From: Apostichopus japonicus
Lineage: Eukaryota; Echinodermata; Holothuroidea; Aspidochirotida; Stichopodidae
Reading direction: 5' to 3'
DNA length: 64,000 nucleotides
Assembly: GCF_037975245.1 (NCBI RefSeq)
Contig: NC_092571.1
Location: 27,172,564-27,236,563 of the forward strand
Shown: positions 12,503-24,963 of the stretch, piece after piece
Position numbering within the stretch: the first letter of the stretch is position 1
How the letters are laid out: the number at the start of each line of letters is the position of its first letter
Notes under the pieces: model-generated
What the model was told of the DNA's origin: nothing
Seen by the model: only the letters and a program-made list of their open reading frames with translations
Database searches by the model: none
Translations under genes and position numbers: made by a program

Positions 12503-13604
12503 CATGGGCGGCGATCATAAGGGGGGGGGGGGGGTTGGGGACACGTCCCCCAATATTTTAGGTGGGGGGATATAGTATCTAATATTCCCCCAATATTGGT
12601 GGCATAGGTTTTTTTGTGGCTATAAGAGCATATTTTTCATGATATCGCTAGTAATTTTAAAATAGAAAATGCTTAGATGCAACTTACAAGGCCTAGGAAG
12701 TGCCATTTCCAGCGATCTGGGAGGCATTTTCGGCCAAAATTATCTTTTACGCTTCGCGCCAACTCATGGTGGCGCCACGCTTAGATAGTTTGTCTACAAG
12801 GTCCGCCCCTCCCTGGCAAATTCCTCGCTACGCGCCTGTCTAACCGAGCCACAATTTGTTACTAAATATCACCAAAAAAACGACACAGACTTTCACCGAG
12901 AGTAGTTTTTACTTATTTTCTAAATTAATTAGCTAGACGGACCATGGGCGCAGATCCTGGTGGGACAGCGGGACGCGTCCCCACCAACTTTTTCAGTGGT
13001 GGGGACATGATATACCGTGTCCCCACCAATTTGTCTTGACCAAACGCTGCATTGCAAATTTTCCTGTATTGAACCTTGGCGCAGTTTGATCCAGCATTGT
13101 GCAAATGACATGCAGCAGTTCTCACTTTATTGCATTTATCCACAGTTGTTAAATTTTGGAAGGAAATCGCATTTGCGGCAGTCTATAATAGTTTTCTGGG
13201 AGAGAACGCAGACCCATCGTATACAAAGTTTACTTGGATTATTTGTTCCCTGATTTTTTTTCTTCAGACGCCCATGTGTTTCCCCCAACTTAAATTTCTA
13301 AGCCATGAGATCTCAAATTTAAGGAGGTTTTGGAGCATTGTTGGGTCTGGGAGGTATATTTGCCAACATTTTTTTGTAAGCTACGCGCGAAGCAATGGTA
13401 GCGCTTCCACTTAGATAATATCAGAGAACATATACGCATCCCCGCCATATCCAAGAACGATCTGCACCCATGAGACGGACCGCATCCGTAATGAAATTTG
13501 GTATATATACAAAATATCACGAAGCGCGCGAACAATTTTGTAGTTGCTACGCGCCTGCACCCAAGCAATGTCCCCCAATATTTTAAACAAATCGCCGCCC
13601 CCTG
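12503..13604. mobile_element. hAT-type element (outer), itself interrupted
   Basis: Starts catgggcggcgat and ends atcgccgccccctg (inverted). Flanked by the perfect 8-bp duplication cactagtc at 12495-12502 and 13605-13612. It splits the LINE reverse transcriptase. Without the inner element it is about 560 bp, with a G homopolymer near its left end and no coding sequence. Confidence 0.9.
12943..13472. mobile_element. hAT-type element (inner, nested)
   Basis: Starts catgggcgcagatc and ends gatctgcacccatg, a 14-bp terminal inverted repeat with one mismatch. The 8-bp duplication agacggac flanks it at 12935-12942 and 13473-13480. It lies wholly inside the element at 12503-13604, so it is the youngest layer of this nest. 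Confidence 0.9.
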
Positions 13605-14269
13605 CACTAGTCTACTCCAGAATAACCTACGGTGTGGATACGTATGGTGTGACCAATATTTCCGTTCTAAAGCCTTTACTAGTTCTACAAAATAGAATTC
13701 TAAAAACGATCACGTTCAACCACTGGCGTTTTCCTACTAATACTCTGCACCGTACTCTTGGTGTCCTCAAAGTCAACGATGTTCATATTTTCAAAATGTG
13801 TACTTTTGCTTACAAATACGTTAACAATGCACTGCCTCGTGTCTTTCGAAATATTGTACACCCAAGATTTGGGTCAGATATCCCAAACGTCACGAGAACA
13901 AATGTACTATTCTGTATCACTAGACACCGCTCTAAACATGGAAAGTTTCTGCTAAACAATCACTGTTATAAAATATGGAATAACCTCCCAGCTGGTAATA
14001 GACATTCGAAATCATTTGCTTCATTTGAGTATAAACTAAAGAGTTATCTAACTTCCAAGTACCGTGATTGATATTATTGTCAATTTTGTTTTGTACATTT
14101 TGTTTTTCTTTCTCATTTTGTTCTGTTATTTTCTTTCTTTTTCTTTAGGGTTACTAGCTTTGATAAACATTTTATGTTTTTTCTTGTATCCTGTATATGC
14201 CATTACTGCACTGTTTTGTATGTCTATGTATATGCGAAATATATTGACTGAACTGAACTGAACAGATAA

Positions 14270-14996
14270 TGACCCTTTGGCACGGGTTTCAGATAATATG
14301 ATACGAAAGATATAGGCCCAGTATTTAGTCATGCATGTTAGTAGTACCGCTGCCACTGTGGATTATAGTTATTGAACACAGAAATTGTCTACGTTTATAT
14401 TATATGGTGATTTTTTTATCATCTTCAAACTGTTTCGGTTTGATTTAACTTCTGTAAATTTACAGCAACAGAGTTGTGCGTTACATAACCACACACCCTC
14501 TACACCCGTGGCATATCACACCGACAAATAAATTAACTATACTCAAACGCGTACCATTGTATATTCTGCTGCTAGACTGTTTTCTTTTTTGAGTGTAGCA
14601 AGGTATCCTTGTGAAATGTGGTGATGAGCGATTCAGTGCAGCAGCTGCTAGTTGATATTGTAACGAATCCTATGTATACGGATCCCAGCCAATGGGAGCG
14701 AGGTATGCTAATCTTGGCCTTTACCGCGCTGGGGGAAAAATGCTGACTGCTGCCCCCGAATGATCAAGCTACATTGGGTTCCGAACCCGTACTCACACGA
14801 CAGATGCAATTGCTACAGCAGATCCACGAAAATAGGTTTCAAATATGCCACGAAGAGGGGTCCGTAACGAGCCCACGAACAAAAAACAAGAACAGGCAGA
14901 CAGTCCACAGTTTCCCTTACTGCTACACTAGTTCCCCAAATCATATATCAACCGGTACATAGAATATAATTGATATTGTTCCGCGAAGTAGACGAT
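14270..14996. other. No gene seen
   Basis: Unique-looking sequence between the LINE 3' tail and the tetranucleotide array. No RNA gene, coding exon or recognisable element found. Confidence 0.5.
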
Positions 14997-15030
<34 letters not shown>

Positions 15031-15657
15031 GTCCATCCGTCCATCCGTCCATCCGTCCATCCGTCCATCCGTCCATCCGTCCATCCGTCCATCCGTCCAT
15101 CCGTCCATCCGTCCATCCGTCCATCCGTCCATCCGTCCCTCCGTCCCTCCGTCCCTCCGTCCCTCCGTCCCTCCGTCCCTCCGTCCCTCCGTCCCTCCGT
15201 CCCTCCGTCCCTCCGTCCCTCCGTCCCTCCGTCCATCCGTCCATCCGTCCATCCGTCCATCCGTCCATCCGTCCATCCGTCCATCCGTCCATCCGTCCAT
15301 CCGTCCACCCGTCCATCCGTCCATCCGTCCCTCCGTCCCTCCGTCCCTCCGTCCCTCCGTACCTCCGCCCCTCCGCCCCTCCGTCCATCCGTCCCTCCGT
15401 CCCTCCGTCCCTCCGTCCCTCCGTCCATCCATCCGTCCATCCGTCCATCCGTCCGTCCGTCCGTCCGTCCATCCGTCCGTCACTCCATCCGTCCATCCGT
15501 CCGTCCGTCCGTCCGTCCGTCCGTCCGTCCGTCCCTCCGTCCATCCGTCCCTTCGTCCTTCGGTCCCTCCGTCCCTCCGTCCCTTCGTCCTTCGGTCCCT
15601 CCGTCCCTCCGTCCCTCCGTCCCCCCGTCACTCCGTCCATCCGTCCATCCGTCTCTC
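14997..15657. repeat. Compound tetranucleotide array (CCAT/CCGT/CCCT)n
   Basis: About 660 bp of 4-bp units whose third or fourth base varies in runs: CCAT, then alternating CCAT/CCGT, then CCCT/CCGT, then mixed. The runs give the array an 8-bp higher-order period over long stretches. All six frames stay open, so translations rich in PSIRPSV or DGWTDGRM are by-products, not proteins. Confidence 0.97.
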
Positions 15658-15989
15658 CGTCAAAAATTAGATCGATGGGAAAAGAAAGAATACAACAAGA
15701 AACATTAACACATACATTTCACTTGTATTAAAGTTACTTATTAAATGAATCTTAACTTGAACCCACCAGAGGTTCTAATAACTTTTGTTTGTATGTTTTT
15801 TTTTAAATGAAAGAACGACATATTTATAATCAAGGATCTTCAAAGTTTGACCCTGAAGTATTGTATTTTTTTTTATTATTATCATTTCCCTGTACAATAG
15901 TTAAGATATGTAACAAAATTTACACAGTATGAAATATAAAGCAAGCCACTGTTTTTCCGATACCGTAAGAATTTATTTTTTATTTCTTA

Positions 15990-16360
15990 TAAATTCTTAA
16001 GGTGTTCTTACCAGTACAGTTCATGATCTATAAGTACACCAAGAAACTTCGTCACATAAACTCCTTATATGAGAACTCCATTTATAGTAACTTCCAGATC
16101 AGCATTGAAAAGGGCAATTGGAAAATAGCACGCAACTTATTTAGCTAACACTGAGAGATAAGTTGTTAACCATACATTAAGGTTTAGGAGTTAATTGTTT
16201 ATAATTCTGAAGAGTACCTCGATGTCGTCCTCTGGAGACGAAAAATCATCCGCATAGGTACAAATCTTATAATTTGGGTACATCTTTTTATATGCAGCAT
16301 AAATTGTTAACATGTCGTCAACAAGTATGAAATATTCAAATAAGACATTCGACTAATGTA
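15990..16360 (-). pseudogene. LINE reverse transcriptase relic
   Basis: On the minus strand the sequence reads LVDDMLTIYAAYKKMYPN, then KICTYADDFSSPEDDIEVLF, with an intact YADD catalytic box. Further on, after stops, it reads NADLEVTINGVLI and VTKFLGVLIDHELYW, the usual motif after the palm domain. Several stops (for example near 16190 and 16135). It looks like a different lineage from the LINE at 6.3-14.3 kb. No 5' part or tail identified. Confidence 0.75.
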
Positions 16361-17780
16361 TTTGAGTCATTTAGTCATTAGGGCTTATTACACTAACCTC
16401 AGACAAATACATTATTAGGCACTAGGTCAGATCATGTAATTATCTAATTAGTACGTATATGGCAATGCCAATCGTCGTTAATTCATAATACAAAAATACA
16501 GTTTAAAAATAGATCAGGAGGACCAGGAACAAATCCATGCTAAGAGTGAGTCGTTTTGAAACTCTTATTTCTAACTTTTTCCCATTTCAAAGCGTTATAA
16601 CTTATTGCCCCGACTGTTCGTTTCAAATATATTGAAATCTCTATGCAGAATTGTAGATGTCCATATGCAATACATTCCAATTGATATAATACCGTCATTT
16701 GTAGATTCAATACCTTTATTCTGGATAAAACAAACAAAGTCTACAGAAGGATGCAGTAAACAAGACAATTCTACACGTGTCGTACAAAAAGGTGCACACT
16801 TTGTAAAAGCGGCTCCCAGCAGACGAGGCTGAAACTCTAAGCTAACAAGGAATGTATGCAGTGCCTGCATTCCCAGGTGAAGTGAGGTCTTCACTCCACA
16901 AGACAAATGGTAGACTGCGCTGGCAAGACAATGCGCATCTCATGTTCAACCGAAGTGAGTGTGATGGTATATGTAGAATTAAAGCAATCGTTTGAATATC
17001 TTCCGGAGCTTTGATCCTCTGTTCCTGGAAAATACGTTCAACTGTATATTGATTTCAGCTTCACGTGAACACGAATCTTAAACCTATGAAGGATGTTTCC
17101 ACCATTACCATTTTGTCAGATGATGCAGAGGATGTCGATGAACTTTCAATTCATTCCTAGATACAGTCTACTGGTACATCTACTGGATTGTTGAATTCAA
17201 TTTCACATCTTAATAATGTTTATTAAATGATTTGTCAACAACGAGTAGCAATTTCAATGAGTCAGAGTTGATCCATAGTGTCGTTTCACTGTACAATGAA
17301 GTGACAGAAGCAGGGGCGGACTGGCCCATCGAGAAGCCGGGAAATTTCCCGGAGGCCTACTTTTACTGGGGGCCTCGGGGTCCCTTCTTATGCTTTTACC
17401 ATAATAATCATAAAGCACAGTTGAGAGAGCACCTGGTCAATGCACAAAATTTATGGTTAATTTCAGATGAGATAATACTGATAGAGATTTTCGTTGCAAT
17501 ACACATATGCCCAGCATCGGAAACCAATATTTGACAATAAGAGGCCCCAATAAAGGGGCTCTTTTAATCAGTTCTAGAAATGAGGTCAATTTTCATATTC
17601 CTCCTTTCAAATGCATATACGATTTGAGCATTTCTACTCTGCACCATGTCATATGTTGGAATCAACACCTGTAAGTTTATTCTTGTCAATTACTTTTTTT
17701 GTTCCAAATTACCTCTATTGCATGGTTTTTACGTGGTTGAGGGGGCTCTTTCAATATGATGAACATTCGCAGTGACAATA
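16361..17780. other. No gene seen
   Basis: AT-rich sequence with short unrelated ORFs. A small repeat-like stretch around 17310-17530 (aggggcggactggcccatc...) resembles the edge of a MITE, but I found no clean inverted repeat or target duplication. Confidence 0.4.
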
Positions 17781-20070
17781 ATGATAGCAGACCGCCCCTG
17801 GATAGAAGGATGAGTGCAAAGATGACTTAACTGCTTTAAAAAAGAACAAGTCAACTTAAATAACGTCTCTTTACAATTTAATCGCATTATGTCATGCATA
17901 GTGGGTGAAAGCTATTAATATTAACAACTTAAAACTGTTGGTAAGCAGCATTTGTTGGCGGTAAGCCGCATATTTTGCCTACAATTGATTTTAATTATTA
18001 AGATAACACATATTACGCTGATTTTGCACTGTTCAACAACGCACAACAAAACGTCTGTTAGCAAAAGGTGAAGGACATTAAATGTAACGATACTTATACT
18101 GTGACAATTAAAACTGCAGTGTCTCCATTGCAGAAGCTTGTAACAGATACTATCTCATGTTTACCCATGGCTTAGGAGAAAATAATAATGAATACAGGAA
18201 TATAACTGTACTTTCTATGCAATCTGTTTTAATTCGAAACGTTGTCAGGCAATCATTTATTTGCTGTACGGATAAAACTCAACAGACAACCGACTCGCAC
18301 TTTCTGTTACAGATTCTTTTTTTGTGTACTATTTTATGCTCCGAGGAAGTAAAAGATCGACATTACAAAGCAGGTATCAGTAAGAAGGAACAATATGAAA
18401 AATAGTTATTTACCAAACCCTGTAATCTGACTATAAGCAACAAAATAAAAATGCCGTGGAACGTTTAACACACAATAAACATAACCTTACGCAAAAAGAG
18501 TCTTATTTTCAATTTAGAAGATGCGTTCAATGTTATACCTTAACATGTTGGGACTTTGGCTGTAGTAGGCATATAACTTACTATCCACATCGATGTGTTC
18601 TGCAAACGAATTTCAATGATACAATGGAATTCATGACCCACTATTGCTCTTATGCGTAGACACAACCCTCTTACGGAAGTAAGTATGATTTTGAACCATA
18701 ATTTAAAGAAGATGCTCTGACATTATTACACCTTACTTTACAGACTACGTTCGATTAGGTCCAGTGACTTAATTGCTATATATATAGTAGTGTTCAAACT
18801 ATATCTTTTTTATTTAAATTCTTAAAAACTCTAAACACATTGCCATGGGAATTTGTAGTGATCTCAGTCAACAACTTTTGAAGTCGATGCTTACGATTAA
18901 CAGTTTAAAACAGTTCAGTATGACTGAAGCATTATCAAAATGCTCTCGTGAAGGCAGAATTAGCGGAAATAATATATGACTGTATTGCTGTATAATGATC
19001 ATCATCTAACTGATATATATATATTTCATCTGCAGCTTTAAAACTATTCACGTACATCTCTCTATGAATTTGCCTGTATGAATTGTTTTAAAAGTGAATT
19101 GGTTTAAACTAAAACTGAAAGAAAACTACCTCGATGAAGAGACTTTGGATTAAGAGAAATATGAGTATTGTTATCATAAACACTTTAATTAGTCCAAGAG
19201 TGATTTAAATTAATAGGCATTGCGTACTTAGGAGTCAATAGCAATAACGGTATGACCTTTAGCTTTTTAAGTGATGACGCTGACTTTTTGGACATTTGAC
19301 GATCAAGGTTGAAAGTTTTTATCTCAAATGCAATTTTAATTTCGACAACCAATGAGAAAATTACAAGTGCTGAATACGTTCAAATATGTATGGCGGTAAT
19401 GATGTGTTGCTACTTGCTATATACTTGCTACGTGTTTTGTTGATTTTCCTTCTAATCAATGCCCTTCTCTTTAGACCCTAGCCTATGGTGTTCAGTGTGT
19501 CTTCGATGAGTAACTTCAAATAGCATGCAACGCCATACAGAACACTAAAACTCAAGACTACGTATGGTAAACAATTGGGTCATTATTGTCTAGGGCATTG
19601 AATTGTTTAACGCACAATGCTGAATATCTACAACCAATGTTCCGTTGGTATTTGTTTAAATTATCACCTATTTTATGATATTGTATCAGAGAAATATTTC
19701 CACTTGCTTTATTGATATGTGGGTTAGTGTTGTTATAATTCCTTTTCCGTGATTCTTGGAAAGGAATGAAATACCCGTATGCAGATGAAAATATCACGTT
19801 ATCACGTGTCACCATGTAAGTAACCAAGGCCACAATGCACAATTTCTTTAGAAAAGAAATCTCAATTTGTAAAAAAAATATAGTTTTAATGTTCTTTTTA
19901 AGTTTCTTTAATATAACTGGATCAAACAATCCTATATTACGTAAAACCAAGAGAATGTTAACTTGTATTTTGTGCTTTCATTTCAGTGTGAATATTATTT
20001 GTATTTTGTAAGTCATACGCTTGTTGCTCTCCGTCTCGATCGTGTTTAGTTAAATACCTATATCATCTCT
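17781..20070 (+). repeat. Receptor 3'-flanking segmental duplication, copy 2 (orphan)
   Basis: Matches 106-1290 and about 1660-2460 closely, and so also 57490-59270, in the same order and orientation. It lacks the MITE present at 1292-1653. No intact receptor follows, and similarity is lost near 20070. The following 1.7 kb holds fragments from receptor flanks (21110-21550) and one small receptor relic (21738-21791). Confidence 0.85.
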
Positions 20071-21109
20071 ATAGATGCTTCCTAAACGAATCATGAATTC
20101 CACAATAGAAAATGTTTATAAGGATTATGATGTTAGCTTTGTTTAGCTTTGAGCTAAAGATGCCGAAAAAAAAGACAAAAAAAGTAGAAAACCTATCGAT
20201 ATTTTGTTTCAATGTAGGGTCACAACAGAAACATAAAAGTCGTAGTCTACTTGTTATTTTTCTCTTACAATCTCCACTATGTTTACCAAATTACCGGTGT
20301 TGTCCGTCTCACATTACAATATTTGCACGAGAAGAACGTTAAGAGATCTTAGTAGACTGTCGCCATGGTATCTTAACACTAAGCCAATGAGGATTTACGG
20401 TGCACTTGGCCCTTGGTACCATTAGTATCGTTAATTTGTCGCTACGAATCCATGGCATCGTTTGGATAGAGTCATATTTTCAAGATTTCTGGCTCTGAAT
20501 CTTTCTTTAAAGCTACGAAGTCAATGAGTGTAAAGCAATTGAAGACATTAATCCTAAGTAGTAAGTTCATTATAACCTTTTCTCATGATTTTTAAGATAA
20601 AATATCTTCAATTCTGCTACGATTACGTATATTTTACTGAACTTGCCATTCATACTGTGTGCGCAGCATATGGTTAAACTTATTAGTTTTTTAAAGGTTA
20701 CTAAACATCAATTTGATTTAATAAAAAAAAGAGTCTGTACTGGTATTTTAAATAAAATCCAGTTTACTATCTATTTATCGATAAATGTATTTTAATAAGC
20801 ATGAGAAATAAATGGTTATACATCAAACACGCAGTCTCTTACGTCATACTTTGGAAATATATCAATGAAATATCAATTTATCAAATAAAACAAAACTACT
20901 TGAATCAGCGCTCTCCAATTAAAGAAGACTATCCCAGCTAATTTCGACGGTCACCATGACCAATTGCAGAAGAACTGGTTCAGCAGTCTGAACGAGGAAG
21001 GGACATCCACAATGACAACTTATTAATAATGCAATACGGTATATGCCTGCAAATGACCGTTTTGCATTTCGCACACTATTGCTTGAAAACCTCACAAATG
21101 TGACAATAA
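20071..21109. other. No gene seen
   Basis: Sequence between two duplicated blocks. No receptor coding similarity could be read here, so the gene expected after the flank block appears deleted or replaced. Confidence 0.45.
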
Positions 21110-21550
21110 CGAGAGGTTCTTTAGCTGCAAAGTAATAAATTATAAAATTGATAATTTACCCACTTGATACCAAGTACTAGTTTGAAAATTTCGCATAGTT
21201 TTCAGATTTTGAACCGTTTAGTAAATCTGTTTACAGCGGTAATGCACATGTATTTGTAGTTTGGTAATGTGATGTCCCTTCTACGCTTGGGTAGATTGCC
21301 ATTAACTAATGATACTCATTAATGTCACATGCAAAACATTTTTCCGTGATTGGCTATACGTAAGCTGAAATATTAAGTTGGTCGTGCGTACTGTAGAACC
21401 ACTATTGTCTACTCGTGTTTTTATAACATGCAGCCCGACGGAGACGGAAAAAATAACAACATTAATAACAACAACAATGATATTGTTGATCAACGTAAAA
21501 TATATTGCTAGACTGGTTGCAAAGAAAGAAACTGGTGACTAATGGATTGT
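21110..21550. repeat. Copy of the sequence upstream of receptor 3
   Basis: Closely similar to 48395-48805, which lies upstream of the receptor at 45899-47227. Shared stretches include 'tacgtaagctgaaa' and 'gcccgacggagacg'. This supports a lost receptor unit in the 17.8-21.8 kb interval. Confidence 0.8.
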
Positions 21551-21737
21551 GCTGTTGATGAGATGACAATGTATCCATAAGAACCAACACATTGCATATA
21601 CATTGAATAAGCGGTAACCGTAATATTATTGTGAGAAATTGTTCGTGTTAATATCATAATTCTAGTGATTAGTTATTTTCTTTCATATAACTTCACTTCA
21701 AGTAGTACATTATTGCAACACCTTATTTCTGACATAA

Positions 21738-21791
21738 CTGAACTTGATTCTGGAGTCAATGTGACAGAGAATAAAGGGAGAAGTATAATAC
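21738..21791 (-). pseudogene. Receptor-family relic (Ig2-Ig3 linker)
   Basis: The minus strand reads IILLPLFSVTLTPESS, which aligns with ILFLPLFSVTATPATI in receptor 1 at the Ig2-Ig3 junction. At DNA level 'gtcaatgtgacagagaataaagg' corresponds to the same place in the intact genes. Similarity stops on both sides. Only about 18 codons survive, so the call rests on one conserved motif. Confidence 0.65.
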
Positions 21792-21799
21792 GCTAACTT

Positions 21800-23950
21800 A
21801 TATCAAATGATCTCGGAACAGACGGTGTGTCAAAGACGAAGATGAAAAAAATAGGATCTGTCATACAAATAAACCCTATCATGTGTGGCTTATAATAACA
21901 AATACTTTAAGTCTTTAGCTGTAATGACTAGATAACGGTAATTAAATTATTTTGATTATATCGTCACGTACAAGGGCTGATTATATTAATTACATTTTTT
22001 ATCACTTGTTATGTTAAGAAATGTTAGTTTCTTGGGAAACGTCGGTTAAATTCCCAGGCTTCGAACTGTTGGAATAATGCAACAGACAGACGGAGTCATG
22101 ATAACAAATTGCAACATTTTCATTTCTAGTTCACCCACGTTATTCTATTGACTGATGGGTTTACGTATCGTTCATATTAGCAGAAGACGTTCCTGTCTTG
22201 TCAATATGTTAAGGAAGATGTTAAAACGAAGAAAACAAATAGAAAGCGTCATTGCAGTGAATCTTTCTCCATATTTTAGTTTTGTCTAGTTTAATGCATC
22301 ATAGACTTTGTGCACGTATAATGAATTATTAAACGCAATATAGCGTTTGATCCCAAAATCAAGTTTTTCTTGGCCTTGCTCTAAATTCATGACTTGACAA
22401 TTTTAATGTAAATTATTTTCTGATCAAAATGTCTTTCAGTTTTAATGTCATTTTTTACAATTTGTCACGACTCAAGCAAACACTTCAAAGAATGGTCTGG
22501 ACAAGAGTTGTACTTGCTTTAATGTAGCATTGCTAAATTAGTTTCAGGAAATGCTTTTCACGATAAAATAATCGAAACTGAAAATTAACATACTTTAAAG
22601 GCTTTGTGTGTCCGCACAAAGCCTACGTGTAATCAGAACATAACATTTGTGGTTGCTTTGTGATTTACTTTGAATGAATAGATGACTTCAGACAAACTGT
22701 TTGCCATGATATGTCATAGATCATGGAATAATTATTTCTATGTTGATAGTATTCATTATCCAGGGATAATCTCAACAATCAATGCACAAATTTCGTTATT
22801 AGCATATAAGTACAGGGAGGAGTTGAACAAAGAAGTGATTAATGATCAACTTACTTTATACGGTGGATATGCTTATTTCTATCATAATCGTAAATTAAAA
22901 TTATGCGAGGATTAGGAGAGCAAGTCTTGACTTATGTAGATACTTGTACAAATTATTGTACATCAATCATGTTTGGGATGGCGAAAGTAAACTACTAAGT
23001 GTCTATATTGTGTATAAAATGACAGTACCATGGTTATTCTTTCCCCTCTCTTTAAACTTTGACCATGATGGTGCATGGTCCTTTTTTTTGGGAACTACAA
23101 TTCCTCTTGCTACTAGGAAGCTAACGCCAAACTGTCAAATGATGTTGTTCAGTGCCACCATCATTATTAGAGCTTGTGCTAGATATATTACTGTGGTGAA
23201 CAACCTCTCCAAATAGCTAAGCAATATCTCAATCCGTTTGGGAGATTTCAAAGAGCATTTTTCCTTTCACCCAAGGCTGAAGACACGATCGAATCGAAGA
23301 AGGACATCACTGAGCCACATGTGCTACAATTGTGTTGATTTTTATCTGTATCTCTTGACCATTTCTATTTAATGTAAATAGAGATGGGTTTTTGTAAATG
23401 TTGAATTGAAAACATTGAAGTTTTTAACATGACCTAATCATGGTAGTTTGCTTCACACAGATTTAGAAAACAAATTCAAAGAGAAAGTAAAATGTTTCAG
23501 ATCCTAGTGGCATTATGACATCGCAGATTAAACAAAGTAACAAGCCACACACAGATGAATGCTTTTCTTAGTTGTATGTGACAGTTTTTCTCTTCAAAAG
23601 TCTTTTTCAGATGATCGGCTAAAGATGATGGTAAGGTTTGCATCTACTTTCAGGTCACACCTCTTGTTTTAGTCTCATCTTGCAGATGTTATGAGGCTAT
23701 TTCTGAAAGCTTTGAAACATTCAGTTCTTGTCATCTCATTAATTCTCCTGCCAATGTGGTACTATGTTACTTTTACATTTACAGTTGAAAAACATCATCC
23801 ATCTCTTTTGTGAGGTTTAATGCAGCTTTCTACATTGTTTTTGTCTGTATTTAGATGACGTTGCACTGCTACAGTGATGCTGGACGAATCTGTTCTCCCA
23901 CTAAACTGCTCTACCGTTGAACTTTGTATGACTGTGGAATCTCTTTTCCC
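21800..23950. other. No gene seen; one short flank-block fragment
   Basis: At 22735-22990 there is a diverged fragment of the receptor 3' flank (compare 43738-43960 and 57131-57320: 'attatccagggataatctcaacaatcaatgca'-like sequence). The rest has only short, unsupported ORFs. Confidence 0.5.
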
Positions 23951-23957
23951 ATTTGCT

Positions 23958-23965
23958 ATATATAA

Positions 23966-24042
<77 letters not shown>

Positions 24043-24081
24043 TATATATATTTATATTTATATATATATATATATATATAT
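23958..24081. repeat. (TA)n microsatellite with TTTA/AAAT interruptions
   Basis: About 120 bp of TA with a few aaata/tttata variants. Open frames of alternating I/Y across it are artefacts. Confidence 0.97.
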
Positions 24082-24611
24082 ACATATATTAAAATCATAA
24101 TTTCTTTTGGTGAGAACCATTTATCATGCAACCAACCCTCACCTCAAATAATCTAATGGCATAATGGATACCATGTGTTATTAAACAGTGTTTTTAATAT
24201 GTTTGAATTCATACTTAAAGGTGAAGCTATGATTTCTACTATCTGTTGAGAATTCTAGGTTGACTTCACTTCATCTCTGTGGACTTACCAAGGAGTCATA
24301 TATGTTCCATGAAAGGATTTATACCTTGGTCTTAGACTATTAAAACGAGTTATCACGTTCACAAAGCATGCATCTCTTTGTGGTTCTCGAAAGGGGAAAC
24401 TATGGAGTTACTCTTACTGAACTTGCAAAGTTTTGAAGGGGACCGTGGAGTGCAAAGTTGGCAATGGATACAACGCGGAATAGCAAAAGCCAGTAATTAC
24501 TATCACAGTTAGACTCGTCCAACACGGCAGCATTCAGAAACGATGTACTCCAAGCTGAAACGAAAGTGCATTAATCAGGTCACATACCCGGAGTCGATGC
24601 ATACTAAGTTC

Positions 24612-24955
24612 CAGTGGCGTTGGAAGGTACTTTTGAGTGGGGGGGGGGGGGGGGGCTGAAGACTGATGGCCGGTCTGGGGAGGGGTCTTTTTTTTGGGCA
24701 TTTCCAGGTGGCCTCAGATGCAATGTGGTGCAATGTAGCACACTTCAACACCCACTCCATTTTGTAAAAATTTTTGCATTTTCACCTGGCCTTAGATGCA
24801 ATTTGGTGCTCCAAATGAGATTTTTTCTCATTTGGAAATGAAAAAGGGGTTTTCTGACTTGCGAAGCGGGGGGGGGGGGCGGAATGATAATTCCGCCCCT
24901 CCATATTTTTCACTGGGGGGCTGGCGCCCCCAGCACCCCGGTTCCTACGCCCTTG
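24612..24955 (-). mobile_element. hAT-type MITE, same family as 1292-1653, inverted
   Basis: Starts cagtggcgttggaagg and ends ggttcctacgcccttg. Flanked by the perfect 8-bp duplication ctaagttc at 24604-24611 and 24956-24963. Its interior matches 1292-1653 in reverse complement, including the G-runs and the 'gatgcaatttggtgc' segment. Confidence 0.9.
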
Positions 24956-24963
24956 CTAAGTTC

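Larger units (their letters stand above)
8690..14071 (+). pseudogene. LINE ORF2 remnant: APE endonuclease and reverse transcriptase
   Basis: The endonuclease is seen at 8696-9480: GDLNIDLL near 9140, SDHLP near 9350. The reverse transcriptase runs from about 9840: DGKSPGVDGITP, then IFKKGD, QFGFRKGH near 11765, LDLKKAFDTVNH near 11870 and GVPQGSVLGPLLF near 12035. The catalytic box reads FADAT, where the family has F/YADD, so the second aspartate is lost. The C-terminal end stops at 14071. There are stops near 8881 and 12009, frameshifts near 9260 and 9490-9830, and insertions at 10296-11711 and 12503-13604. Confidence 0.9.
6266..14268 (+). mobile_element. Decayed CR1/L2-like LINE, split by nested insertions
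   Basis: Both ORF remnants run in order on the plus strand: ORF1 pieces at 6266-6680 and 7775-8441, then endonuclease-reverse transcriptase at 8690-14071. The 3' end near 14250 is a ctgaa tandem tail, as in CR1/L2 elements. Three later insertions split it: 6696-7762, 10296-11711 and 12503-13604, the last with another element inside. Several stops and frameshifts make it non-autonomous. A short aaatc-repeat tail at 7915-7940 may mark a further small retro-insertion. Confidence 0.88.

Noticed and set aside
14928-15731. Open frames of 170-253 codons on both strands
   Set aside because: They are translations of the tetranucleotide array. The array lacks stop codons in all frames.
23795-24131. 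ORFs of alternating I and Y
   Set aside because: They translate the (TA)n tract.
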